Source of the DNA: Falsibacillus albus
GTDB taxonomy: Bacteria; Bacillota; Bacilli; Bacillales; DSM-25281
NCBI RefSeq assembly: GCF_003668575.1
Contig: NZ_RCVZ01000003.1
Coordinates: 256,430-320,429 of the forward strand
Length of the DNA: 64,000 bases
Reading direction: 5' to 3'
Shown here: piece after piece, positions 9,988 through 17,678 of the stretch
Position numbering within the stretch: position 1 is the first letter of the stretch
Layout: each line of letters opens with the position of its first letter
Program-made: the position numbers and the translations under genes
The notes under the pieces: generated by a model
The model's input: the letters and a program-made list of their open reading frames with translations, nothing else
The model's database searches: none
What the model was told of the DNA's origin: nothing

Positions 9988-10548
9988 TTATTGATTCTCC
10001 AGAGGTCCATCCCACTTGGACATTCCAGGCACCACATTATAGATTTTCTTAAAGCCTTTGCTTTGGAGCTTTTGGCAGGCAAAATCACTGCGGCTGCCAG
10101 TACGGCAGACAACAAAGATTTCTTTTGAATCATCCAATTCTTCTGCTCTTGCCTCGATTTCACCCAATGGAATGGATACAGCTCCCGGTATATGTCCGAA
10201 TGAATATTCTGCGGGTTCCCTTACATCTACAATGATGGCATCGTCGTTCAATTTATTGGCCAGTTCTTCATTATCGATAGTCATTTCAAATTTTTTCTCT
10301 ACCGCTTCTTCGCTATTGCTGGCTTTACGGATATAGTGCTTTAACAATTCGCCTTCTTCGATTGTTCCTAAATATTGATGGCCGGAGCTCTCAGCCCAAG
10401 CGGCCATATCTGCTTTAGATCCTTTATCGGTTGCAAGGACTTCGAGCACCTGGCCAGCTTCAATTTCATTCATGGATTTCCGGGTTTTCACGATAGGCAT
10501 CGGGCATGCCAAGCCTTTTGCATCTAGAGTCAAGTCTGTTTTAATCAT
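9988..10548 (-). CDS. yrkF: TusA-rhodanese fusion sulfurtransferase (YrkF / CstA-like)
   Basis: Start set at ATG 10548 with AAAGGGG upstream, giving 186 residues. Residues 5-75 are a TusA domain ([14 protein letters not shown], Cys15). Residues 95-180 are a rhodanese domain with Cys148 in [11 protein letters not shown] two-carrier protein like this can pass sulfane sulfur between its own domains, as proposed for CstA of S. aureus, which has an extra rhodanese. It follows the membrane-anchored rhodanese by 32 bases and precedes the dioxygenase, so it probably feeds persulfide sulfur into oxidation. Confidence 0.9.
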   Translation of the reverse strand: MIKTDLTLDAKGLACPMPIVKTRKSMNEIEAGQVLEVLATDKGSKADMAAWAESSGHQYLGTIEEGELLKHYIRKASNSEEAVEKKFEMTIDNEELANKLNDDAIIVDVREPAEYSFGHIPGAVSIPLGEIEARAEELDDSKEIFVVCRTGSRSDFACQKLQSKGFKKIYNVVPGMSKWDGPLENQ

Positions 10549-10580
10549 TAAGTTAAATCCCCTTTCTTGTTGTTCCGTGA

Positions 10581-10940
10581 TTATCTCCAAGCACTCATTC
10601 CACCACGTACATTCGTCACTTTTTCAAAGCCTTTTTTCTTCAATAGCTTCGCTGCTTTTTGACTGCGCATGCCGCTTTGGCAAATGACTACAATCTCTTC
10701 ATCTTTTTTAAGTTCAGAAGCTTTGCCGCCGAGTTCATGAAGAGGAATGTTGCGAAATTCTTTTATATGACGAGTGTTATATTCACCCGGAGTGCGTACA
10801 TCTACAAATTGCTTTTTCCTGTCTTTCAGCTGAGTTTTCAATGTCGCAGCATCTATATGTTGAATGCCTTTAGCTGGCATGATTGTTCGAATGAAATAAA
10901 TAAGGATGATCGCGATTATTACATACTGAATCCAATTCAT
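10581..10940 (-). CDS. Membrane-anchored rhodanese-like sulfurtransferase
   Basis: A 119-residue protein. Residues 4-20 form one hydrophobic segment (NWIQYVIIAIILIYFIR), which should anchor it in the membrane. Residues 27-118 are a single rhodanese domain (VDVRTPGEYNTRHIK), with Cys87 in the active-site loop ICQSGMRSQ. The anchor faces the soluble domain either way; the positive residues after the segment favour a cytoplasmic domain. It is the first gene after a CstR-type box (10957-10972) and leads the run yrkF-yrkH-yrkI-yrkJ. It resembles the small YqhL/YtwF-type rhodaneses of bacilli. Confidence 0.88.
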   Translation of the reverse strand: MNWIQYVIIAIILIYFIRTIMPAKGIQHIDAATLKTQLKDRKKQFVDVRTPGEYNTRHIKEFRNIPLHELGGKASELKKDEEIVVICQSGMRSQKAAKLLKKKGFEKVTNVRGGMSAWR

Positions 10941-10956
10941 GTTGAATCCTCCATTA

Positions 10957-10972
10957 GTACCACACGGGGTAT
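10957..10972. promoter_or_regulatory. CstR-type operator, site A
   Basis: GTACC-ACACGG-GGTAT, one mismatch from ATACC-N6-GGTAT. It lies 17-32 bases upstream of the membrane rhodanese start and just after the cstR stop. No clear -35/-10 pair was found immediately upstream. Confidence 0.65.
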
Positions 10973-10990
10973 ATTTTTAATTAAAAAAAT

Positions 10991-11251
10991 TTATCGGCTT
11001 TTTACTAATAATTGAACTGCTTCTTTTACCAATGTTTCTGTTTCTTCACCTTTTTCGATGTTGTTTCGAACGCATTGCTCCAAATTCTCGCTGACAATGA
11101 CTCCAATTGTTCGTTCAAGCGCACCTTTGACAGCGCTGAGCTGTGTCACTACATTACTGCAATCCTTCTGTTCGTCCATCATGCGAAGCACACCTTTCAG
11201 TTGGCCTTCCACACGCTTAAGACGATTTTTGACTTCTTTTGAATATTCCAT
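10991..11251 (-). CDS. cstR: CsoR-family persulfide-sensing repressor (CstR-like)
   Basis: An 86-residue all-helical CsoR/RcnR-family protein (KNRLKRVEGQLKGVLRMM). The two conserved cysteines fall at positions 31 (KDCSNVVTQLSAV) and 60 (NLEQCVRNN), the same numbering as the reactive pair of S. aureus CstR. The histidine that copper-sensing CsoR needs beside the second cysteine is absent (LEQC rather than an H-C pair), so this should sense reactive sulfur by di- or trisulfide formation rather than copper. It sits between the glutaredoxin and the rhodanese operon. The five ATACC-N6-GGTAT boxes nearby are its likely targets. Confidence 0.88.
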   Translation of the reverse strand: MEYSKEVKNRLKRVEGQLKGVLRMMDEQKDCSNVVTQLSAVKGALERTIGVIVSENLEQCVRNNIEKGEETETLVKEAVQLLVKSR

Positions 11252-11297
11252 GTACTGCTCCTCCTCTATACAGCAATTAATACCAGCCCGCCCACCA

Positions 11298-11310
11298 GGT
11301 GCCTGGCACC
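11298..11310. repeat. GGTGCCTGGCACC 13-mer
   Basis: Single copy between the glutaredoxin and cstR genes, identical to one arm of the inverted pair at 8521-8548. Confidence 0.75.
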
Positions 11311-11333
11311 AATGGGGGCGGGGTGGCGGAGGG

Positions 11334-11570
11334 TTATTTAGAGAGAAGGTTCATGATGGCATTTGGATCGAATCCAATAACCCACTTTCCGTTGATTTCA
11401 GTTTGCGGCACACCCATTTGACCGGTCGTCTCGACCAGCTTTCTCGCGGCGGCTGCATCCCTTTGTACATTCACCTCTTGGAACGGTACATTTTTCTCTT
11501 TAAGAAAATTTTTCACCATTACACAATAAGGACACGTTGTGGTCGTATATACGGTCACATCATGATTCAT
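11334..11570 (-). CDS. Glutaredoxin-family protein
   Basis: A 78-residue glutaredoxin fold with the CPYC active site at residues 13-16 (TTTCPYCVMVKNFL), cis-proline region VPQTEING, and the C-terminal helix. It starts at an ATG with a GGGAG site. In this cluster it most likely reduces mixed disulfides or persulfides formed on the sulfur carriers. Many bacilli lack glutathione and use bacillithiol, so a bacilliredoxin-like role is possible. It is about 65 bases downstream of the DsrE-like gene and may be read from the same promoter. Confidence 0.88.
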   Translation of the reverse strand: MNHDVTVYTTTTCPYCVMVKNFLKEKNVPFQEVNVQRDAAAARKLVETTGQMGVPQTEINGKWVIGFDPNAIMNLLSK

Positions 11571-11635
11571 CTCTATATTCTCCCTTTCATATAAGATCTT
11601 TGTTAGCCGATCAACAGAATATTATCCAAAGAATC

Positions 11636-12025
11636 TTAGAATGTTAATGTCATATCTGCATCTTTCGCGAAGTTCAAGAAGGATGCTGCTCCTCCAACTT
11701 CAATGCCATCGACGAATTGCTCTTTTTCAAGACCCATTACGTCCATTGTCATTTGGCAAGCGATCAACTTAACGCCCATTTCTTGAGCCATTCCAACTAA
11801 TTCTTCAACAGATGGAACGTTTGCTTGTTTAAAGCCTTCTTGGAAATGCTCTTTACCTTCTGGCAACGGAAGGTTTTTCAATCCTTCTTTGTGGATTTGG
11901 TTCAAACCTTCAAATGTGAAGAAAATGCCGACTTCTGCATCTGTTGCAGCTGCCGCTGTTGCAATATTGAATACTTTATATGCATCAAATAAACTTCCGT
12001 TTGCTGATATAATAGCTACTTTCAT
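11636..12025 (-). CDS. DsrE/DsrF/DrsH-like family protein (YrkE-like)
   Basis: A 129-residue alpha/beta protein opening with a Rossmann-type strand (MKVAIISANGSLFDAYKVFN). The conserved cysteine of DsrE2-type sulfur carriers is Cys90 in KLIACQMTMDVMGL, the motif that carries sulfane sulfur in this family. It starts at an ATG with GGAGG and is driven by a strong promoter with two tandem CstR-type boxes. DsrE-type proteins trade sulfur with TusA and rhodanese partners, both present next door. B. subtilis has a DsrE protein (YrkE) in the corresponding cluster. Confidence 0.85.
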   Translation of the reverse strand: MKVAIISANGSLFDAYKVFNIATAAAATDAEVGIFFTFEGLNQIHKEGLKNLPLPEGKEHFQEGFKQANVPSVEELVGMAQEMGVKLIACQMTMDVMGLEKEQFVDGIEVGGAASFLNFAKDADMTLTF

Positions 12026-12063
12026 AATTTAAATTCCTCCTGAAAAATAATTTTTGTTGGTTA

Positions 12064-12079
12064 ATACCTAATACGGTAT
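12064..12079. promoter_or_regulatory. CstR-type operator, site B1
   Basis: ATACC-TAATAC-GGTAT, exact match to ATACC-N6-GGTAT. It lies just downstream of the -10 of the dsrE promoter, with its centre 23 bp from site B2. Confidence 0.75.
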
Positions 12080-12081
12080 TT

Positions 12082-12110
12082 ATACTATACCCCTTTAGGT
12101 ATTTTGTCAA
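12082..12110 (-). promoter_or_regulatory. Promoter of the dsrE-like gene
   Basis: Minus strand TTGACA (12105-12110), 17-base spacer, TAGTAT (12082-12087). Operator B2 fills the spacer and B1 covers the start-site region, a layout expected for repression. Confidence 0.75.
12087..12102. promoter_or_regulatory. CstR-type operator, site B2
   Basis: ATACC-CCTTTA-GGTAT, exact match, lying between the -35 and -10 of the dsrE promoter. Confidence 0.78.
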
Positions 12111-12200
12111 TGGCCGAATATTTATTTTTCTTTTTGTCTAAGCCCATTTTGAATTTGGGCTGTATTCTTAAAGTTTTTTGTTATTATTCACATAAGTAAA

Positions 12201-12245
12201 GTTGATTGGAGCGAAAGGATTCTCGCACCTCCCACTCCAATCAAC
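12201..12245. repeat. Minimal copy of the dispersed palindromic repeat
   Basis: 45 bp bounded by perfect inverted ends GTTGATTGGAG and CTCCAATCAAC. It is the shortest copy seen and lies between the large metallo-hydrolase gene and dsrE. Confidence 0.8.
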
Positions 12246-12297
12246 ACTAAATTTTTTTACAAAAGGCATCCGATTTTATAAAACAAATCATCCGTAA

Positions 12298-13710
12298 TCA
12301 TTCTTTTTCTACCGGACCATCTGCTTTCTTCCAAGCCGCAATCCCGCCGTCCATATTGACGATCTGTTTAAAGCCGTTTGCTTGAAGCAGGCTTGTTGCG
12401 ATGGCCGAACGAGCTCCGGATTGACAGTGGACGATCAATTTTTTATTTTCCGGAATTTCTTTCACATGCTCTTTCAAGTGACCCAACATAAAGTGATGGG
12501 CTCCCGGAATATGTCCGTCTTTCCATTCTTGGTCATTACGGACATCAATAACATAGTTGGAAGAATCATCGTACTCCCTCATAAGTTCATTAACGGATTC
12601 TGTAGAATAGGTTTCAAGATTTCCCTTACACTCTTGAAGGACATCTGTTCCTGTATATCCCTTGATTCGATCGAAGCCGATTGAATGAAGAGATTTTACG
12701 ACCTGATCGATTTCATCCGTTATCAGGATGATGTCTTGATCATAACCAACAATCCACCCTGCCCAATTTGTAAAGATTTTATTGTATGGAATATTGATGG
12801 AACCTTTAATATGCCCTTCAGCATAATCCTTGGCAGGTCTCGTATCGATCAATACAGAACTTTCGCCTTCTTCAACAGCTTTTTTCAGCTCTTTTTCACC
12901 TTCAAGAAATGGAACCTCGTCTTCCGATAATAATGCTGGTCCTTCCTTGTTCACTTTTTTCATCATTGCAAAGTAAGATGGTGCTTCTGGCTGATCGCTC
13001 AACAATGCCTTCGCAAATTCCGCTTCATCATTGATTTTCAATGCCCAGTTATTGATCTTTTCATAGCCGACAGTCGATTGTGGGACAGCTCCAAGTGATT
13101 TTCCGCAGGCGCTTCCAGCTCCATGTCCCGGCCAAACCATACAATAGTCAGGCAGTTCCTTGAATTTTTTCAACGAATGGAACATATCCTTGGCCCCTTT
13201 TTCTGATGTTCCTTTCACACCCGCTGCTTTCTCCAACAGGTCGGGACGGCCGACATCTCCAACAAAGACAAAGTCGCCTGTGAAAATACCCATTGGAACT
13301 TCAGAGCCCCCGCCTTTATCTGTAAGCAAGAACGAAATGCTCTCGGGGGTATGTCCCGGGGTATGCAAGACCTCTAATTCTACGTTTCCTACATTAATGA
13401 TGGAACCTTCCTTCACCAATTCATAAGAAAGTCCGGTTAAATACTGATACTTCCATGATTCATCACCTTCATCGGAAAGATAAAGCGTGACATCATGCTT
13501 CTCGGCAAGCTCTCGTGCTCCGGACACAAAGTCGGCATGAATATGTGTCTCCGCAGCTGCTGCAAGATGGAACCCTTCTTTTTTTGCCGTCTTGATATAT
13601 GGCGTGATGTCCCTTGCAGGATCGATTACAATCGCCTCACCTGTTTTCTGGCAGCCGATCATATAAGAGTACTGAGCTAAATCTGCATCAAAAAAACTTC
13701 TTAAAAACAT
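12298..13710 (-). CDS. Persulfide dioxygenase-like metallo-hydrolase with two C-terminal rhodanese domains (CstB-like)
   Basis: A 470-residue protein with an AAGGAGG site. Residues 1-245 are an ETHE1-like metallo-hydrolase: His56-x-His58-x-Asp60, then Phe61 where HxHxDH enzymes have histidine, His120 (TPGH), Asp146 (TGD), His196 (PGHG). ETHE1 enzymes bind a single iron through two His and one Asp, so loss of the last histidine is compatible with persulfide dioxygenase activity. Residues 275-355 are a rhodanese fold whose active-site loop (LITDEID) has no cysteine and is probably inactive. Residues 372-465 are a second rhodanese with Cys429 (HCQSGARS). It has its own promoter and CstR-type box, so it is a second, separately controlled dioxygenase. 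Confidence 0.88.
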   Translation of the reverse strand: MFLRSFFDADLAQYSYMIGCQKTGEAIVIDPARDITPYIKTAKKEGFHLAAAAETHIHADFVSGARELAEKHDVTLYLSDEGDESWKYQYLTGLSYELVKEGSIINVGNVELEVLHTPGHTPESISFLLTDKGGGSEVPMGIFTGDFVFVGDVGRPDLLEKAAGVKGTSEKGAKDMFHSLKKFKELPDYCMVWPGHGAGSACGKSLGAVPQSTVGYEKINNWALKINDEAEFAKALLSDQPEAPSYFAMMKKVNKEGPALLSEDEVPFLEGEKELKKAVEEGESSVLIDTRPAKDYAEGHIKGSINIPYNKIFTNWAGWIVGYDQDIILITDEIDQVVKSLHSIGFDRIKGYTGTDVLQECKGNLETYSTESVNELMREYDDSSNYVIDVRNDQEWKDGHIPGAHHFMLGHLKEHVKEIPENKKLIVHCQSGARSAIATSLLQANGFKQIVNMDGGIAAWKKADGPVEKE

Positions 13711-13743
13711 ATCATTATTGCCTCCTTTATTTTTATCTCCAAA

Positions 13744-13759
13744 TTACCCCTATGGGTAT
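13744..13759. promoter_or_regulatory. CstR-type operator, site C
   Basis: TTACC-CCTATG-GGTAT, one mismatch. It directly follows the -10 of the 12298-13710 promoter and so covers the transcription start. Confidence 0.75.
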
Positions 13760-13788
13760 ATTGTATACTTTATCAGTTCCCTTTTCAA
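13760..13788 (-). promoter_or_regulatory. Promoter of the two-rhodanese dioxygenase gene
   Basis: Minus strand TTGAAA (13783-13788), 17-base spacer, TACAAT (13760-13765), about 50 bases upstream of the ATG. Confidence 0.7.
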
Positions 13789-13857
13789 ATCTTTTCAAAC
13801 ATCATTTTTTAATTTTCCACCATTAAGTGATCTTTATTCAAGGTCCATGTTTACTTA

Positions 13858-13916
13858 TTAAAAAACGTCTGCAGAAGATTTTATTTGGAATCTCTTCATC
13901 AGACGTCTTTTTTTAA
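13858..13916 (-). terminator. Terminator of csbA
   Basis: Long hairpin with outer stem AACGTCTG / CAGACGTC and inner stem AGAAGATT / AATCTCTT, flanked by A- and T-runs on both sides. It overlaps the csbA 3' end and may serve both strands. Confidence 0.8.
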
Positions 13917-14123
13917 TATTTTTTCTGCATAATAAAAACCGAGTGTGAGGGATGCTGCATCGATGACAATAAGGGGAAACGTGTGTGTATATCCTTTATA
14001 AGCAGAAGCTGCAATCAGGGCAACGGTCAAAATCAACCCGATGATGCGGTTATAAGTGACCCTCGAGAATAATATGACAAGCAGCCCAGGCAGAAAGATC
14101 GCGGATATAACTTTATCGAACAT
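13899..14123 (-). CDS. csbA: CsbA-like small membrane protein
   Basis: A 74-residue protein from ATG 14123, 8 bases after GGGAGG; a TTG two codons upstream is too close to that site. It has three hydrophobic segments and the sequence SRVTYNRIIGLILTVALIAAS-AYKGYTHTF, which I recognise as CsbA. In B. subtilis csbA is a general-stress (SigB-controlled) gene immediately upstream of uvrB. Here the order csbA to uvrB is kept on the same strand, but about 6.3 kb of sulfur genes lie between them. I could not find a clean SigB promoter upstream. Function is unknown. Confidence 0.85.
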   Translation of the reverse strand: MFDKVISAIFLPGLLVILFSRVTYNRIIGLILTVALIAASAYKGYTHTFPLIVIDAASLTLGFYYAEKILKKDV

Positions 14124-14235
14124 GTTCAAATCCTCCCATGAACGTATTGAACATTGTGAAAACGCTACAAATTCTATTTTTTCACAAATGGGAGTGGTTA
14201 GGCAACATTTAACATAAAAATAATTTTCATTTTAT

Positions 14236-14886
14236 TCATTTAATTTCATTTATTGCAGAAGAAATCATCTTATCGGTAATTTCGTTTAATTCACTTTGAT
14301 CGATAAAACGCTCGTTTTGCATATCTGGAAGGATGTCGTTCAAGAAATATTGGACACTGGCAAGCTCTTTGAATTTTAAGATGGTACTGAGGGCTTCCTG
14401 ATAGATCTCCCAAAAAAGCGGCTCTGGATTTCCTTTTTGAATTTCACCGAAGGATTCGTAAAGCAAATCGATTTTATCAGCGACCGATAATATCTTACCT
14501 TCCAGGGTATCATCCTTTCCCTCCTTGAAACGGGCAAAATAGGCCCCTTGGATATCTTCGGGAAATTCTTTTTCAATGAATTTCTTCGACATCTCCTCTT
14601 CAACTTGGCTGAATAATTCCCGCAGCTCTTTTGAAGCATATTTGACAGGCGTTTTGATATCGCCCGTAAACAGTTCTGCGTAGTCATGATTCAGAGCTTT
14701 CTCATATAACGTTTTCCAGTTCACTTCCTGTCCATTTTTCTCTTCTATCGTCCCCAGGAATTGAGCAATTTTCGTGACCTTAAAAGAATGGCTTGCCACG
14801 GTATGCTCGTGATATTTAAACTTCCCTGGACAGCGGATCAGTTTTTCCAAGTCGGATAAACTTTTAAAATAGTTATGAACACCCAT
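14236..14886 (-). CDS. HD-domain phosphohydrolase, YfbR-like
   Basis: Start at ATG 14886 with AAAGGTGAT upstream; the 20-codon longer reading has no ribosome site. The 216-residue helical protein carries the HD-superfamily metal motifs H-EHTVASHSFKV and NHDYAELFTGDIKTP. The second includes the HD pair and the ELFTGDI...PVKY segment typical of YfbR-type 5'-deoxynucleotidases. A later ADKIDLLYESFGEI block supplies the final aspartate. Such enzymes dephosphorylate dNMPs or related nucleotides in the cytoplasm. The gene stands alone, with an unrelated terminator and transporter beyond it. Substrate cannot be told from sequence. Confidence 0.75.
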   Translation of the reverse strand: MGVHNYFKSLSDLEKLIRCPGKFKYHEHTVASHSFKVTKIAQFLGTIEEKNGQEVNWKTLYEKALNHDYAELFTGDIKTPVKYASKELRELFSQVEEEMSKKFIEKEFPEDIQGAYFARFKEGKDDTLEGKILSVADKIDLLYESFGEIQKGNPEPLFWEIYQEALSTILKFKELASVQYFLNDILPDMQNERFIDQSELNEITDKMISSAINEIK

Positions 14887-15135
14887 GTCTATCACCTTTT
14901 TTAAAGTATTTCGAAGGATTTTATCACTTCCGGCTGGAAGATTCAACTAAAATCAAATTATTTAGTGCATCCAATGCTCCGATTGCTGTTTTGCTTTAAA
15001 TCTTCTTATTATACGTATGAAGGTATCTATAAGTGACTTCTTACATAGATATTTCTTCAATAAAAATCCAAATAGTGACTATAGAGGCTCTTTTCGAAAA
15101 GTTTGCTGTTAGTTGTCAGTGGTTATGCATGGTTT

Positions 15136-15195
15136 ATTTCCGCTCTAGGGCGGGTGGTGATTTCAACGAAGTCCCGCACTTTCCGCTCTAATCAA
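15136..15195. repeat. Decayed copy of the dispersed palindromic repeat
   Basis: TTTCCGCTCTAGGGCGGG ... CTTTCCGCTCTAATCAAC. The right end matches the family and the left end is degraded. It occupies the 404-bp gap between the HD gene and the P-ATPase; the rest of that gap shows no gene. Confidence 0.6.
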
Positions 15196-15253
15196 CATCA
15201 AATGGTGAAATAATAAAAAAAAGCAATCACAATATTATTGAAAAGGCAGACTC

Positions 15254-15281
15254 AAAAAAGGCCGGCACGATTGCCAGCCTT
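15254..15281 (-). terminator. Terminator of the P-type ATPase gene
   Basis: AAGGC-GGCA / TGCC-GCCTT hairpin with a six-T run on the minus strand, just past the stop codon. Confidence 0.85.
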
Positions 15282-15290
15282 CCTCTCAAG

Positions 15291-17375
15291 CTAATACTTT
15301 TTTCTTTCAATCATAACGGTCAAACTGATCAAGGTTACCAGAATGGTTGCCCCCATATCAGATAGGATGGCAATCCAAAGTGTCAACAGCCCGGGGATGG
15401 TCAAGAGCAAGGCAATGAGCTTCAATCCCAGCGCCATCCCGATATTCCACCGAATGACACGATTCACTCGTTTGGAAATTTTGATCGCTGCCGGCAGCTT
15501 GCCCAAATGGTCCTGCATGAGAACGATATCCGCAGTTTCGATCGCACTATCCGTCCCTTTCCCCATGGCGATCCCGAGATCTGCCATGGCCAATGCAGGT
15601 GCATCATTAATGCCGTCACCAATCATGGCTACACGTCCATTCATGGTGAGTTCTTTCACCTTTTCCACTTTTTCTTCCGGCATCAAACCGCCATAATAAT
15701 CCGTCAAACCGATTTGCCCGGCCACTTTTTCTGCCATGAGCTGATGGTCACCGGTCAGCATCACCGTCTGGATTCCGGAATCATTCAAACTTGAAATGAT
15801 CTCCCTGCTTTCATCCCTTAATGAATCCCGCAACCCAAACATGCCCAAAATATGGTCCTCATCTGAAACAATAACGAGCGTGAATCCCTCGTTTTTCAAT
15901 TCATTGATTGCGATTTGAATGTCTGCAGGAACATCGATCATCAGGCTCTTTTCATTACCCACTCGGTATTCCTTCCCATTAATATGGGCAATGACACCCT
16001 GACCCGCTACAGTCTGGATTCGCTCAGGCTTGAAATATACCCATTCATTTTCACTCAACTTTTCCATGACTGCCTGTGCAATCGGATGCGAAGAGCTTTT
16101 TTCGACTGAGCCTGCAATTTTGAAAAACAACTCTTCATCATAGACCTTCACTTTTTCAACGAAGGGCGCCCCCTTTGTCAATGTCCCAGTTTTATCAAAC
16201 GCGATGGTATCTATTTTACCGAGCTTTTCAAGAAAGACACCGCCTTTTACGAGGATGCCATTGCGCGCATTGCGTGTAATCCCCGACACGATGGCAATCG
16301 GCGAAGATAAAATCAGGGCGCACGGACAACCGACGATCAATACCGCCAGCCCTTGGTAGAACCATTCTCCCCAATTGCCGCTCATGAATAATGGTGGAAA
16401 AACCATGACAAAGATTGAAATCAGCATCACGATTGGCGTGTAGTATTTCGCAAACCGATTGATGAACTGTTCGGTCGGGGTCTTCGTTTCCTGCGCCTCT
16501 TCCACCAAATGAAGAATTTTGGACAATGAAGAGTCCTTATATGGCTTTAGAATTCTCACCTTCAGGACACCTTCATTATTAATGCTTCCTCCAAAAACGT
16601 TTTCACCGTCGAATTTTTCGACCGGCATTGACTCACCGGTGATGGCCGCTTCATTGACAGAGCTGATACCTTCTGCAATGACCCCATCGGAAGGGATTTT
16701 CTCCCCGGCCTTGACGATGACCAAGTCTCCTTTTTTTAACGAATCAATGGCAACCGTTCTCTCAATGCCATTTTCATAAAGGGTGGCTTCCTTGGGCGCC
16801 ACCTTTAGAAGAGCCTCCATGGAACGGCGCGCCTTTTCCATCCCAAGCCCCTCCAAATATTCATTCAGCCCGAACAGGATGGCGACGAACGTTCCCTCTC
16901 TCCAATCACCGATTGCAAATGCACCGACGAGGGCAACGGTCATCAACGTATCAATATTGAATTTCAACTTGAAAAGATTTTTAAATCCTTTCACGAACGT
17001 TTTATGCCCACTCAGTACAGTGGCAAATAAAAAGAAGAAAACGGCCGCCAGGTGATTCCATTGGTAATCGATAAAAATCGCTCCGGCAAACAACAGCACA
17101 GACAGGGCAAGCATCAATTTTAGGCGATCTGCTTTTTCATGGGTATGCTCATGTTGCCCCTCTGGCTCTTCTTCCAGAGACTCATCGATAATCTTTGCAC
17201 CATCAGATGCAAGGATTTTATCCACACGCTGCCGATCGATTCGGTCATTCAACACGAGCTTGCTGGAGTTGAATAATATTTTTGCATCATCCCCATGCTC
17301 CAGTTTATTGATTTCCTCCTCAAGCTCCCTTGCACAATTGGCACATGACAGGCCTTGCAGCTTGTATTCGGCCAT
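15291..17375 (-). CDS. cadA: Heavy-metal P1B-type ATPase, Zn/Cd/Pb class (CadA/ZntA-like)
   Basis: A 694-residue transporter. The N-terminal metal-binding domain holds a CANC pair (residues 15-18), followed by a short His-rich linker (QHEHTHEK). Membrane and catalytic motifs occur in order: TGES (ITGESMPVEK), the CPC metal-site triplet in GCPCALILSSP, the phosphorylation site DKTGTLTKG, the HP motif SSHPIAQAV, and GDGINDAPALAMADLG. A CPC with one CxxC domain fits Zn(II)/Cd(II)/Pb(II) exporters; iron or cobalt exporters of the ZosA/PfeT type cannot be excluded, and divergence from feoAB is suggestive. Upstream lies an ATATGA-N8-TCATAT element typical of ArsR/SmtB regulators. Confidence 0.85.
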   Translation of the reverse strand: MAEYKLQGLSCANCARELEEEINKLEHGDDAKILFNSSKLVLNDRIDRQRVDKILASDGAKIIDESLEEEPEGQHEHTHEKADRLKLMLALSVLLFAGAIFIDYQWNHLAAVFFFLFATVLSGHKTFVKGFKNLFKLKFNIDTLMTVALVGAFAIGDWREGTFVAILFGLNEYLEGLGMEKARRSMEALLKVAPKEATLYENGIERTVAIDSLKKGDLVIVKAGEKIPSDGVIAEGISSVNEAAITGESMPVEKFDGENVFGGSINNEGVLKVRILKPYKDSSLSKILHLVEEAQETKTPTEQFINRFAKYYTPIVMLISIFVMVFPPLFMSGNWGEWFYQGLAVLIVGCPCALILSSPIAIVSGITRNARNGILVKGGVFLEKLGKIDTIAFDKTGTLTKGAPFVEKVKVYDEELFFKIAGSVEKSSSHPIAQAVMEKLSENEWVYFKPERIQTVAGQGVIAHINGKEYRVGNEKSLMIDVPADIQIAINELKNEGFTLVIVSDEDHILGMFGLRDSLRDESREIISSLNDSGIQTVMLTGDHQLMAEKVAGQIGLTDYYGGLMPEEKVEKVKELTMNGRVAMIGDGINDAPALAMADLGIAMGKGTDSAIETADIVLMQDHLGKLPAAIKISKRVNRVIRWNIGMALGLKLIALLLTIPGLLTLWIAILSDMGATILVTLISLTVMIERKKY

Positions 17376-17435
17376 ACAAAAAACCTCCCGTAAACCTATA
17401 AGTTAAGTCAACACTTTGACGGTCAAAAATATTTT

Positions 17436-17455
17436 ATATGAATATATGCTCATAT
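17436..17455. promoter_or_regulatory. ArsR/SmtB-type operator candidate
   Basis: ATATGA-ATATATGC-TCATAT, an imperfect inverted repeat 60-80 bases upstream of the P-ATPase start. It resembles operators of CzrA/CadC-type metal sensors. No ArsR gene is adjacent. Confidence 0.5.
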
Positions 17456-17508
17456 TATGATTGTAATGAAAACTTGGTTCTGAGTCAAAAGCATATTTTT
17501 CACCATTT

Positions 17509-17528
17509 TTAATCAAACGTTTGATTAA
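17509..17528. promoter_or_regulatory. Perfect 20-bp palindrome in the feoA / P-ATPase divergent region
   Basis: TTAATCAAACGTTTGATTAA. It lies between the divergent promoters and resembles TetR-family operators. Its ATCAA/TTGAT half-sites match the ars operators at 31.1-31.7 kb, but with spacing 4 rather than 6. Confidence 0.6.
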
Positions 17529-17581
17529 TAACTGTTTAAACACCGAATTTATTTTTTATTTATTTTCTGAAAAATATTCTG

Positions 17582-17610
17582 TTGACAAATCGGAGCATAA
17601 TGCATAGGAT
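17582..17610 (+). promoter_or_regulatory. feoAB promoter candidate
   Basis: TTGACA (17582-17587), 17-base spacer, TAGGAT (17605-17610), about 70 bases upstream of feoA. Confidence 0.6.
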
Positions 17611-17678
17611 ATAATCAAAAGTTGGTCACGGGAAACTTTAATGTTTTAATCAAAAATATTTTGTGGATGTGAAATAAT

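Noticed and set aside
14124-14230. SigB promoter of csbA, expected from B. subtilis.
   Set aside because: No GTTT-N12-15-GGG(A/T)A pair with acceptable spacing was found.
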